Part shown: positions 34,412-41,275 of the stretch, in pieces | Layout of the letters: every line of letters begins with the position of its first letter | Position numbering within the stretch: the stretch's first letter is position 1 | Program-made: the position numbers and the translations under genes | Notes under the pieces: generated by a model | The model's database searches: none | Seen by the model: only the letters and a program-made list of their open reading frames with translations | Told to the model about the DNA's origin: nothing | NCBI GenBank assembly: GCA_002361625.1 | Contig: DETL01000004.1 | Span: forward strand, 49,731 to 95,774 | Direction: 5' to 3' | Length of the DNA: 46,044 nucleotides | DNA from: Bacteroidales bacterium UBA3289 | Lineage (GTDB): Bacteria > Bacteroidota > Bacteroidia > Bacteroidales > UBA932

Positions 34412-35185
34412 TCAAAAGTATCGGACCGGATTGCTCCGTCCGAGGTTGCCGCTTTTGCGAACTGCAAAGGTAGGAATTTTTTCGCTGATAACCTTGGAAA
34501 TGATGTCCACAATCTCCACTTCGCTCTCGAAATGACCGATATCCATGAGCATGAAGCCTTCCGGAGTGAAGAAATGGTGATACGAAATGTCGGCGGAGAT
34601 GTACAGCTGGGCCCCGGCGGCGCGGGCCGCCTCGATCTCCGAGGAGCCGGATCCGCCGCACATCGCAACTCTTTCGATCCGCGCCACGGGCTTGGAGCAC
34701 CGCAGGACAGTGAGGCCGAACTTTGCCTTTACATAAGCGGCCGCTTCCTCCCCGGACATAGGCTCCGGGAGCGTTCCCACGGCGCCGAGTCCGAATCCGC
34801 CCTCGTCCTCGAGGATGGCGATATCCCGCAGTCCCAGGCGGCGGGCCATCGCCCCGCTCACCCCGGCAAGCACCTTGTCCGCCGTCGTGTGGGCGGCATA
34901 CACGGCCACCCCGGCGCGAACGGCCGCGATGACGGCGTCGCTCACGGGGTCACCCGGGCATAACTTCTTGATACCGTGGAAAATGAGCGGATGGTGAGTA
35001 ACGACCATGTCGCATCCTGCAGCAACAGCTTCGTCGATGAGTTCCTTCGTGCAGTCAAACCCCACGAGCACCCCGTGGACCTCGTCCTCCGGGGATCCTA
35101 CGGCGAGACCGCTGTTGTCCCAGCCTTCCTGGATGGAAAGCGGAGCGAACGCCTCGATCGCCGCGGTCACGTCCTTCACTTTCAT
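34412..35185 (-). CDS. NIF3/DUF34 family metal-binding protein
   Basis: The 257-residue protein matches NIF3/YbgI, also called GTP cyclohydrolase I type 2 homologue in databases. The metal site includes the His pair in VVTHHPLIFHGIK and a C-terminal DIGHFESE. It is the short form, close to the 247 residues of E. coli YbgI, without the inserted PII-like domain of about 365-residue homologues. Cofactor or metal homeostasis has been proposed for the family. Its ATG overlaps the MerR stop by four bases (ATGA), so the two are coupled. Confidence 0.93.
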   Translation of the reverse strand: MKVKDVTAAIEAFAPLSIQEGWDNSGLAVGSPEDEVHGVLVGFDCTKELIDEAVAAGCDMVVTHHPLIFHGIKKLCPGDPVSDAVIAAVRAGVAVYAAHTTADKVLAGVSGAMARRLGLRDIAILEDEGGFGLGAVGTLPEPMSGEEAAAYVKAKFGLTVLRCSKPVARIERVAMCGGSGSSEIEAARAAGAQLYISADISYHHFFTPEGFMLMDIGHFESEVEIVDIISKVISEKIPTFAVRKSGNLGRSNPVRYF

Positions 35186-35499
35186 AAGGCCTTGCGCACT
35201 TCCACGAGCTGAGCCCGGATGGATTTGAGGGATTCGAGGGCTTTCACGCGGCTTTCCACGCTGCGCCGGTCCTCCGTAAAGCGGGCGGTGACGCCTTCGA
35301 GGGTCAGGCCCTGTTTCTTTACCAGGAACTGGACCTGCTTGAGGGTGTCGATATCCTCCGGGTGGAAAAGACGGTTGCCCTTGGCGTTGCGGGCGGGCTT
35401 GATGAACTTGTCGAAATAGTTGCTCCAATAACGGACGGCGGAGGGGGCCTCCCCGAGCATCTCCGCTACTTCGCCCATCGTGTATAACAGTTTGGCCAT
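35182..35499 (-). CDS. MerR-family transcriptional regulator (short)
   Basis: The 105-residue protein is a MerR winged helix-turn-helix with little else: MGEVAEMLGEAPSAVRYWSNYF is the HTH (given by its ends MGEVAEML and VRYW), GNRLFHPEDIDTLKQV the wing, then a coiled dimerisation helix. No C-terminal metal or ligand domain and no Cys cluster exist, so its inducer cannot be guessed. ATG 35499 is chosen because an earlier ATG at 35520 would touch the -7 box and probably precede the transcription start. It heads the thirteen-gene minus-strand run that includes dnaB and rnf. Confidence 0.9.
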   Translation of the reverse strand: MAKLLYTMGEVAEMLGEAPSAVRYWSNYFDKFIKPARNAKGNRLFHPEDIDTLKQVQFLVKKQGLTLEGVTARFTEDRRSVESRVKALESLKSIRAQLVEVRKAL

Positions 35500-35521
35500 A
35501 TGCGTATCGGATGAAATCATA

Positions 35522-35529
35522 CAAAGATA
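35522..35529 (-). promoter_or_regulatory. -7 box upstream of the MerR gene
   Basis: It reads TATCTTTG on the minus strand, a full -7 consensus, 22 bases before ATG 35499. No clear -33 box is present. It is the only strong promoter motif I found at the head of the MerR-to-Rnf run and marks the likely break from the M23 pair upstream. Confidence 0.55.
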
Positions 35530-35538
35530 CGAAAAAAA

Positions 35539-36441
35539 TCAATCCAGCGACTGCCGGGTGCTGACGGCCATGTACAGCATCCGTGCATACTCTTCCGGAG
35601 AGACGGAGGAAAACAGATAATGGACCGGGTCCTGGACCTTCTCGTCGCGGAGGACCTCATAGTGCAGGTGCGGGGCGAAAGTCGTGGAGGAGATACCTAC
35701 CGTGCCGATTTTCTGGCCCTTTTTCACCGTCCTTCCCTGGGACACGGAAATGTCGCCCAAGAGGGCGTAGCGCGTGCGGTAGCCATTCTTGTGATCCACC
35801 TCTACGATATTCCCGAGGCCCTTGTTGGACCGGATGACCGAGCGGACCGTTCCGGCTGCGCTCGCATAGACGGGGCTCCCCTGCGGGGCGACGAGGTCGA
35901 TGCCGTCGTGGCGGATGTCCACCTTGTACAGCGGATTGTGCTTGAGGCCCACCGAAGCGCCGGTCTGGACATAGGACATCCCTTCCAGCGGAAGGAACAG
36001 GGGCGGAACCGTGTCCCGGCGGGCGGAGAGCGCCCGGAAGATCTCCCCGAAGTTGTCCTCCACGTTCCCGGCCATCTTCATGAGGCTTTCGCTCTTGGAA
36101 GCGGAATAGGACAGGAAGAAATTCTCCGACAGGGAGTCGGAATCACTGATGACGTCCGCCGCCGTCAGGGCATCCACCGACGGAGCCTCGGTCCGGAAAA
36201 TCTGCCGGTACAGGGCGTCGTCCTTGACTTCCAGCCCCCGAACGACATCGGTCAGGAGCCTTTCCTTTTCCCGGAGTTCCGGATAGTAGGACGCATAGAG
36301 GTCGTTCTCCAACTGCAGCTTCTTCTCCTCTTCCGTGGAGAAAAGCAAGGCCAGCAGGACATAGAACAGGACAGCCGTCGTCACGGTCGCCGACAGGTAG
36401 CGGAAAATACTGCCCAGCAGTTTTTTAGTGCGCTTTTTCAT
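35539..36441 (-). CDS. membrane-anchored M23-type protein lacking one catalytic His
   Basis: The 300-residue protein has a cytoplasmic start, one membrane helix (about 18-36), a coiled segment and a C-terminal LytM/M23 domain (about 165-290). The zinc ligands are present as His178 and Asp182 in RHDGID and the HLH of APHLHYE (His258, His260). The conserved Tyr-Ser-His-Leu motif is replaced by RYALLGD, so the His equivalent to LytM His260 is missing at Leu227. It could be an inactive activator-type LytM factor such as EnvC or NlpD. Its start overlaps the upstream M23 gene's stop by four bases. Confidence 0.88.
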   Translation of the reverse strand: MKKRTKKLLGSIFRYLSATVTTAVLFYVLLALLFSTEEEKKLQLENDLYASYYPELREKERLLTDVVRGLEVKDDALYRQIFRTEAPSVDALTAADVISDSDSLSENFFLSYSASKSESLMKMAGNVEDNFGEIFRALSARRDTVPPLFLPLEGMSYVQTGASVGLKHNPLYKVDIRHDGIDLVAPQGSPVYASAAGTVRSVIRSNKGLGNIVEVDHKNGYRTRYALLGDISVSQGRTVKKGQKIGTVGISSTTFAPHLHYEVLRDEKVQDPVHYLFSSVSPEEYARMLYMAVSTRQSLD

Positions 36442-37412
36442 CGGCGGAAGGGTTTACGGACCATGGCGGCGTAGTCCTCGGGTGAAATGGTGAGGTCCAT
36501 GTAGGCGGCCGGATTTACGTATTCGTGCCGATACAGGACTTCATAATGCAAGTGCGGGCCGGTCACGCGGCCGGAGCGCCCGCTCGTTCCCAGGCAGTCT
36601 CCCCGCTTGACGGGCTGCCCCACATAGACATACATGTCGGCCAGGTGGGAATAGCGGGTCACATAGCCGAAGCCGTGGTCCACCTCGATATGGTTTCCGT
36701 AGCCGTAGAAGTCGCTCTCCACCAGGATGACCACTCCGTCTCCCGTAGCATAGACGGGATTGCCGGGGGGGCAGGCGAAGTCCATGCCGGTATGCATCTT
36801 CCCGTCCCCGGTGATCGGGTCGTTGCGGACGCCGAAGGGGCTGGAAAGGTTGAAGGAACCGGGGGAAGGGTCCATGGGCGGGATCGCCGGGATATGGGCC
36901 GCCTTGTCGCCGGCCGCCGCCGCGAGGGCGGACACTTCGTCAAAGGACTTGGACTGCACGTAGGCCGTCTTGGACAGGACGTCCAGCCGGGTGACGGTAC
37001 GGCGAAGGAGGTTGTTGCGGTCCAGCACGGCCAGGTCCGGGTAGCGGCTTTCGGCCCCCGGGACGGCGCTCCGCACCGCGGCGGGAATCTCGTCCATGCC
37101 ATAGACCGACCGATAGATCCGGTCGTCCCGCACCTCCAGGAGCGAAAGGACGTCCCCATCCCGGTCCAGCCGGCCCTGGATCTGCTCCAGGCGTGACAGC
37201 CAGTCCGCATTCCGTCGCTTGAGGATCGCCGTCTTGGGAAGATCCTGCCCCAGGACATGCCCATACAGCCACACATACAAGGCAAACAGCACAAGGCCCC
37301 CGATGAGCACGCCCAGCGCCTTGAGAAGCCGGTGATGCTTCTCCGTCTTGAGCTCGACCATCAGGGTCTGGGGATTCAGCCGATATTTGGGTTCCTTGGC
37401 CAATGCGTTCAA
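36438..37412 (-). CDS. membrane-anchored M23 peptidase
   Basis: The 324-residue protein has a short cytoplasmic N-terminus with KYRLNPQTL, typical of Bacteroidales M23 proteins, one membrane helix (about 32-50), a coiled stretch and an M23 domain with all catalytic elements: His207 and Asp211 (HTGMD), His256 (RYSHLAD), and His287 and His289 (GPHLHYE). It should cut peptidoglycan cross-links in the periplasm. The start is a TTG at 37412 (or a second TTG at 37403), because no ATG precedes the conserved KYRLNPQTL; the -7 box at 37434-37427 fits this. It is the first gene of the M23 pair. Confidence 0.9.
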   Translation of the reverse strand: MNALAKEPKYRLNPQTLMVELKTEKHHRLLKALGVLIGGLVLFALYVWLYGHVLGQDLPKTAILKRRNADWLSRLEQIQGRLDRDGDVLSLLEVRDDRIYRSVYGMDEIPAAVRSAVPGAESRYPDLAVLDRNNLLRRTVTRLDVLSKTAYVQSKSFDEVSALAAAAGDKAAHIPAIPPMDPSPGSFNLSSPFGVRNDPITGDGKMHTGMDFACPPGNPVYATGDGVVILVESDFYGYGNHIEVDHGFGYVTRYSHLADMYVYVGQPVKRGDCLGTSGRSGRVTGPHLHYEVLYRHEYVNPAAYMDLTISPEDYAAMVRKPFRR

Positions 37413-37426
37413 TTTGGTGCAGTTTG

Positions 37427-37434
37427 CAAATATA
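37427..37434 (-). promoter_or_regulatory. -7 box for the M23 pair
   Basis: It reads TATATTTG on the minus strand, a full consensus match 14 bases before the TTG start. It shares a 59-bp gap with the divergent HAD promoter. Confidence 0.6.
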
Positions 37435-37455
37435 AGTATTTTCCGAAAGAATGCG

Positions 37456-37463
37456 TACCTTTG
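37456..37463 (+). promoter_or_regulatory. -7 box for the HAD-MFS genes
   Basis: TACCTTTG is a full consensus match only eight bases before the ATG at 37472, so the message would be almost leaderless. No TTTG box is found at 19-21 bp upstream. Confidence 0.6.
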
Positions 37464-37471
37464 TCCCCGTT

Positions 37472-38086
37472 ATGGTAAAAGCGATCGTATTCGACCTGGG
37501 CGGAGTCCTCATCGACCTGGACTTCGACCGCTGCGTGAGGGCCTTCCGGGAGATCCTCGGCTATGAGCGGATCACGGAGATCCTGGACCTGAGCCACCAG
37601 AAAGGCATCTACGGGGACATGGAGGCCGGACTCATCACGGAGGACGAGTTCCGCTCGGAGATCCTGAAGGAGTCCCTGCCCGGATGCGTGCCCGGCGATG
37701 TCGATCGAGCGATGGCGGGGCTGCTCGTGGGGATGGATCCGGCGAAAGCACGCTTGCTGGAGCGGCTGTCCGGGCAGTACCGGATCTATGGCCTCACGAA
37801 CAACAACGAGATTTCCGTCAAGCGGATGCACGATATCTATGAGGAGAACGGCCTGGACTGGCAGCGGGTTTTCGTCAAGGAATTCATTTCCTGCCGGATG
37901 AAACTCATGAAGCCTTCCCGGGCGATCTTCGACGCCGTAGCGGCGGAAATCGGCCTCCCCGGAGAGGAGATCCTTTTCATCGACGACTCGCAGCGGAACG
38001 TGGACGGCGCCCTTGCCGCCGGATGGAAGGCCACCCTGTACGTGCAGGGAACGGACCTCGGCGCGTGTATCGAAAGAAATTTGTAA
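37472..38086 (+). CDS. HAD-superfamily phosphatase (YihX-like)
   Basis: The 204-residue protein has HAD motif I as VFDLGGVL (Asp8), motif II in GLTNNNEIS, motif III Lys in MKLMKPSRAIF and motif IV as LFIDDSQRNVDGA. The small helical cap fits the YihX-type subfamily, which removes phosphate from alpha-glucose-1-phosphate; the substrate here is not proven. ATG 37472 begins MVKAIVFDLGG; an upstream in-frame ATG overlaps the -7 box. The downstream MFS gene begins 13 bases after its stop, suggesting sugar-phosphate metabolism for both. Confidence 0.88.
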   Translation: MVKAIVFDLGGVLIDLDFDRCVRAFREILGYERITEILDLSHQKGIYGDMEAGLITEDEFRSEILKESLPGCVPGDVDRAMAGLLVGMDPAKARLLERLSGQYRIYGLTNNNEISVKRMHDIYEENGLDWQRVFVKEFISCRMKLMKPSRAIFDAVAAEIGLPGEEILFIDDSQRNVDGALAAGWKATLYVQGTDLGACIERNL

Positions 38087-38099
38087 CTTCGTTCCCGAT

Positions 38100-39458
38100 A
38101 TGTCGCTCTACAGCTATTTCCGGATCAGCAAGCCTTCCGAGGGGAAGGTGCCCGCAGAGCGGGTGGACGAAGAATACAAGCGCCTGCGCACCAGGACTTT
38201 CTGGGGCGTGACCGCCGCCTATACCCTCTACTATGTATGCCGGATGACACTCGGCGTCGTGAAGCAGCCCGTCATCGACGGCGGCGTCCTGACGGCCGGG
38301 GAACTCGGCGTCATCGGCTCGGTCTTCTACTTCGTCTATGCGGCCGGGAAGTTCTCCAACGGATTCATCGCCGACTACTGCAACATCCGCCGGTTCATGG
38401 CCTGGGGGCTGGGCATATCGGCCGTCATCAACCTCGTGCTGGGCATCCTGGGCCTGCTGCAGGGGCCGCTGGGAATCGGTTCCGTGGCGATGCTGGTCGC
38501 GTTCGCCCTCCTGTGGGGCGTCAACGGCTGGGTCCAGTCCATGGGCTCGCCGCCCGGCACCATCAGCCTGTCCCGCTGGTTCCCGCTGAAAAGCCGCGGA
38601 ACCATGTACAGCATCTTCAGTTCCACTCCGTCCTTCGGCAAGGCCCTGACGATGATCGCCCTGGGCTTCGTCGTGGCGGTCGCCGGCTGGCAGTGGGGCT
38701 TCGTCGCAGCGGCCGCTGCGGGTGTCATCGGCACCATCGTCGCCGCCGTCTTCATCTCCGACACCCCGGAAAGCAAGGGACTGCCCACGGTGCAGGAACT
38801 CTCGGGAGAACCCCTCAAGACCCTGGACAAGAAACCCACGAAGGAACTCCAGAAATGGGTGTTCCGCCATCCCGGCATCTGGGTGATCGCCATTTCCAGC
38901 GCCTTCATCTACATCACCCAGCATGCGGTGAGCGACTGGGGCGTGCTCTTCCTCCAGAAGCAGAAGGCGTTCTCGCTGGAAAGCGCGACGCAGATCATCG
39001 GCATCTCCGAGGCCTTCGGCGTGGTGGGGAATCTCCTGGCGGGATGGATTTCCGACCGGCTGTTCGGCGGGAACCGGGCCCGGCCCGTCGTCATTGCTGG
39101 CGCCCTCACCGTCGTCACCCTGTCCCTGTTCCTGTTTACGGGCGGAACCTACTGGATGAACATCGCGTACATCGCCCTGTTCAGCATGGCCTTCAGCGTG
39201 GTGTTCTGCATCGTCGCCGGCCTCATGGCCCTGGACTTCGTCCCGCGCAAGGCCACCGGCGCCGCCCTGGGCATCGTGGGCATCTCCAGCTATGCGGCGG
39301 CCGGTCTACAGAGCATCGTCTCCGGCTTCCTCATCGAGGGCAACGCTGCCGACGGCGTTTACAACTTCGGCCCCGTGTCCATCTTCTGGACCATCGCCTG
39401 CGTCATCGCCTTCGTCCTCCCGGTCATCGGGTGGAAGTATTTGAGGGTGAGGGAGTAA
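38100..39458 (+). CDS. MFS organophosphate:phosphate antiporter (OPA family)
   Basis: The 452-residue twelve-helix membrane protein resembles GlpT and UhpT/UhpC. The helix 1 region YTLYYVCRMTLGVVKQP with its conserved Arg, then GSVFYFVYAAGKFSNGFIAD (cited by VYAAGKF), GWVQSMGSPPGTISLSRWF and SRGTMYSIFSSTPSFGK are the family signatures. Members take up glycerol-3-phosphate or hexose phosphates in exchange for inorganic phosphate. ATG 38100 is used because the upstream extension is not conserved and runs into the HAD gene. A weak TAACTTCG overlaps the HAD stop codon. Substrate undetermined. Confidence 0.9.
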   Translation: MSLYSYFRISKPSEGKVPAERVDEEYKRLRTRTFWGVTAAYTLYYVCRMTLGVVKQPVIDGGVLTAGELGVIGSVFYFVYAAGKFSNGFIADYCNIRRFMAWGLGISAVINLVLGILGLLQGPLGIGSVAMLVAFALLWGVNGWVQSMGSPPGTISLSRWFPLKSRGTMYSIFSSTPSFGKALTMIALGFVVAVAGWQWGFVAAAAAGVIGTIVAAVFISDTPESKGLPTVQELSGEPLKTLDKKPTKELQKWVFRHPGIWVIAISSAFIYITQHAVSDWGVLFLQKQKAFSLESATQIIGISEAFGVVGNLLAGWISDRLFGGNRARPVVIAGALTVVTLSLFLFTGGTYWMNIAYIALFSMAFSVVFCIVAGLMALDFVPRKATGAALGIVGISSYAAAGLQSIVSGFLIEGNAADGVYNFGPVSIFWTIACVIAFVLPVIGWKYLRVRE

Positions 39459-39492
39459 TCCCTATTTTTTTGACGCGCAAAACGTATAGAGC

Positions 39493-40689
39493 ATGCCCAA
39501 AAAACGCTATGTCATCCTGGACGCCCTCCGCGGATTCGCCATCCTGGGCATCATCCTGGCGAATTTCCCGGAGTTCTCCCTGTGGACTTTCTCGGATCCG
39601 GCGGGCTGGACCCGGACGGATCTCGTGACCCGGGCCATCCAGACCTTTTTCGTGGACGGAAAGTTCTATACGCTGTTCTCCCTCCTGTTCGGCATGGGAT
39701 TCAGCATCCAACTGGCCAATGCCGAGGGAAAGCTGCGGACGTTTTACCGGCGGATGGCCGTGCTTCTGGTCATCGGCCTGATCCATCTTTTCTTCCTCTG
39801 GAGCGGAGACATCCTGGCGCTATATGCCGTGTGCGGTATGCTGCTTCCCCTTTTCCGAAAGCTTCCGACCCGGAAACTGCTGCTGGTGGCGGGCGGACTT
39901 TTCCTTGTCCCAGTCCTGTTGGACGCCGTTTTCGGGACACGGCTCGCAGACCCGCTGGAACGGGAGCAGTGGCGCATCTGCGGCCTCTACGGCATCACGG
40001 AGGCCAATTTCGGCACCTGGCTCTCCGACGCCCGGAGCTACCGCGAAGTCCTGCAGTTCCTGCACCAGGGGTCCGTGGAGCGGATGTGGGAGTTCGTATC
40101 CGGCCATCGTCTCTTCAAGGTGCTCGGCCTCTTCATCGTCGGTTTCGCCGTGGGCCGGGAACGGATTTATGCCGATATCGACGGCCGCAAACCCCTGCTG
40201 AAAAAGGTCCTCGCCTGGGGACTTGCTCTCGGCATCCCCTTCGGGATCCTCTATACCTGGAGTTCCATGCAGGGCCATCCCTGGGGACGGGTCGCCCATG
40301 ACCTGCTGTACCTGGTGAGCGTCTATCCCATGGGCTTCGCCTATGCCGCGGGCTTCGCCCTGGCCTTCTCCCGGAGCGAAGAGGCTCCCGGATGGAAGCT
40401 GCTGGCCAATCCGGGCCGGATGGCCTGCACGAACTACCTGGGGCAGTCCGTCATCGGCATTCTCCTGTTCTACGGCATCGGCCTGGGCCTCGGAAACCGG
40501 GTCGGCCTGCTGGGGACGGAACTCGTCGCCCTGGGCGTCTATGCCTTCCAGATCCTGTTCAGCAGCCTCTGGATGCGGGCGTTCGCCTTCGGTCCGGTGG
40601 AATGGGTATGGCGAATGCTCACCTACGGCAAGCGGCTTCCGCTGCGGCGGCTGGACCAGCCCCGTCGATCGAAATCCAACTCGCCATAG
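39493..40689 (+). CDS. DUF418 membrane protein
   Basis: The 398-residue protein has about ten membrane helices. It opens with RYVILDALRGFAILGIILAN, the conserved DALRG start of DUF418, and closes with EWVWRMLTYGKRLPLRR, the conserved FGPVEWVWR-type end. DUF418 proteins are YeiB-like and of unknown function, perhaps acyltransferase-like. The last ~22 residues (after PLRR, ending RRSKSNSP) extend 67 bases over the 3' end of the convergent DUF4251 gene and are probably not a conserved part. No promoter box is obvious; it follows the MFS gene after 34 bases. Confidence 0.88.
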   Translation: MPKKRYVILDALRGFAILGIILANFPEFSLWTFSDPAGWTRTDLVTRAIQTFFVDGKFYTLFSLLFGMGFSIQLANAEGKLRTFYRRMAVLLVIGLIHLFFLWSGDILALYAVCGMLLPLFRKLPTRKLLLVAGGLFLVPVLLDAVFGTRLADPLEREQWRICGLYGITEANFGTWLSDARSYREVLQFLHQGSVERMWEFVSGHRLFKVLGLFIVGFAVGRERIYADIDGRKPLLKKVLAWGLALGIPFGILYTWSSMQGHPWGRVAHDLLYLVSVYPMGFAYAAGFALAFSRSEEAPGWKLLANPGRMACTNYLGQSVIGILLFYGIGLGLGNRVGLLGTELVALGVYAFQILFSSLWMRAFAFGPVEWVWRMLTYGKRLPLRRLDQPRRSKSNSP

Positions 40690-41171
40690 TAGAGCATGGC
40701 CGAATTGTTGGACAGGGAGACGCGGATGTCGGCCTGGCCGTTGTCGAACAGGGTGATGAAAAACGTGTAGATGGTCCGGATATCCCGTCGGCCCTGGAAT
40801 GTGATGGCGTATTCCCCCTCCTGGGTCGTATGGGAACGGGCAACGCTGACATTGAGCATCGGGGCGTTTTCCAGGACGATGGAGGCATCCCCCATCAGTT
40901 CGTTGATGCCGCCGCTCTGGGCCCTTCCGAAGAAAGGAAGGCGCGTGGTGACATGGCCGTTTTCCAGGTAGATGTAGTATTCCTTGTTCATCTGGGTCAT
41001 CCGGGAAGTGCCGTGGGGAACGCCGGTAATGCCGATGGCCATTTCCAGGTTGTTCACCGCACGGGCTACGCTGGCGGCACACGCCTGCTGCTCCTCGGGC
41101 GTAAGGCGGGCGGATCCGCAGGAAGAGAGGATCAGGGAGGCGGTGAACAGGAGGGTGATAATCTTTCTCAT
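40623..41171 (-). CDS. DUF4251-like lipoprotein
   Basis: The 182-residue protein starts MRKIITLLFTASLILSSC with a lipobox at Cys18. The mature part has the DUF4251-like layout: EYYIYLENGHVTTRLPFFGRAQ, then DIRTIYTFFITLFDNGQADIRV and a final SNNSAMLYYGEL, cited by fragments. DUF4251 proteins are Bacteroidetes lipoproteins of unknown function. The ATG at 41171 is chosen because it starts the lipoprotein signal; an ATG nine bases upstream is possible. It shares 67 bases with the convergent DUF418 gene. Confidence 0.72.
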   Translation of the reverse strand: MRKIITLLFTASLILSSCGSARLTPEEQQACAASVARAVNNLEMAIGITGVPHGTSRMTQMNKEYYIYLENGHVTTRLPFFGRAQSGGINELMGDASIVLENAPMLNVSVARSHTTQEGEYAITFQGRRDIRTIYTFFITLFDNGQADIRVSLSNNSAMLYYGELDFDRRGWSSRRSGSRLP

Positions 41172-41246
41172 GGGGATCATGGATTGGAGTTCTTGGCAAA
41201 GGTGGCAAAAAACGGACAATTATGCAAAAAGCTGCCGGAATAACCG

Positions 41247-41254
41247 TATCTTTA
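41247..41254 (+). promoter_or_regulatory. -7-like box for the GH18-ThuA gene
   Basis: TATCTTTA is one base from consensus and lies 21 bases before ATG 41276. Confidence 0.4.
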
Positions 41255-41275
41255 CGAAGTAAATCCCTGTCAATC

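Noticed and set aside
35539..36441. Second M23 gene as a pseudogene
   Set aside because: The frame is intact, the membrane anchor and zinc ligands are kept, and it is translationally coupled, so a non-enzymatic role is more likely than decay.
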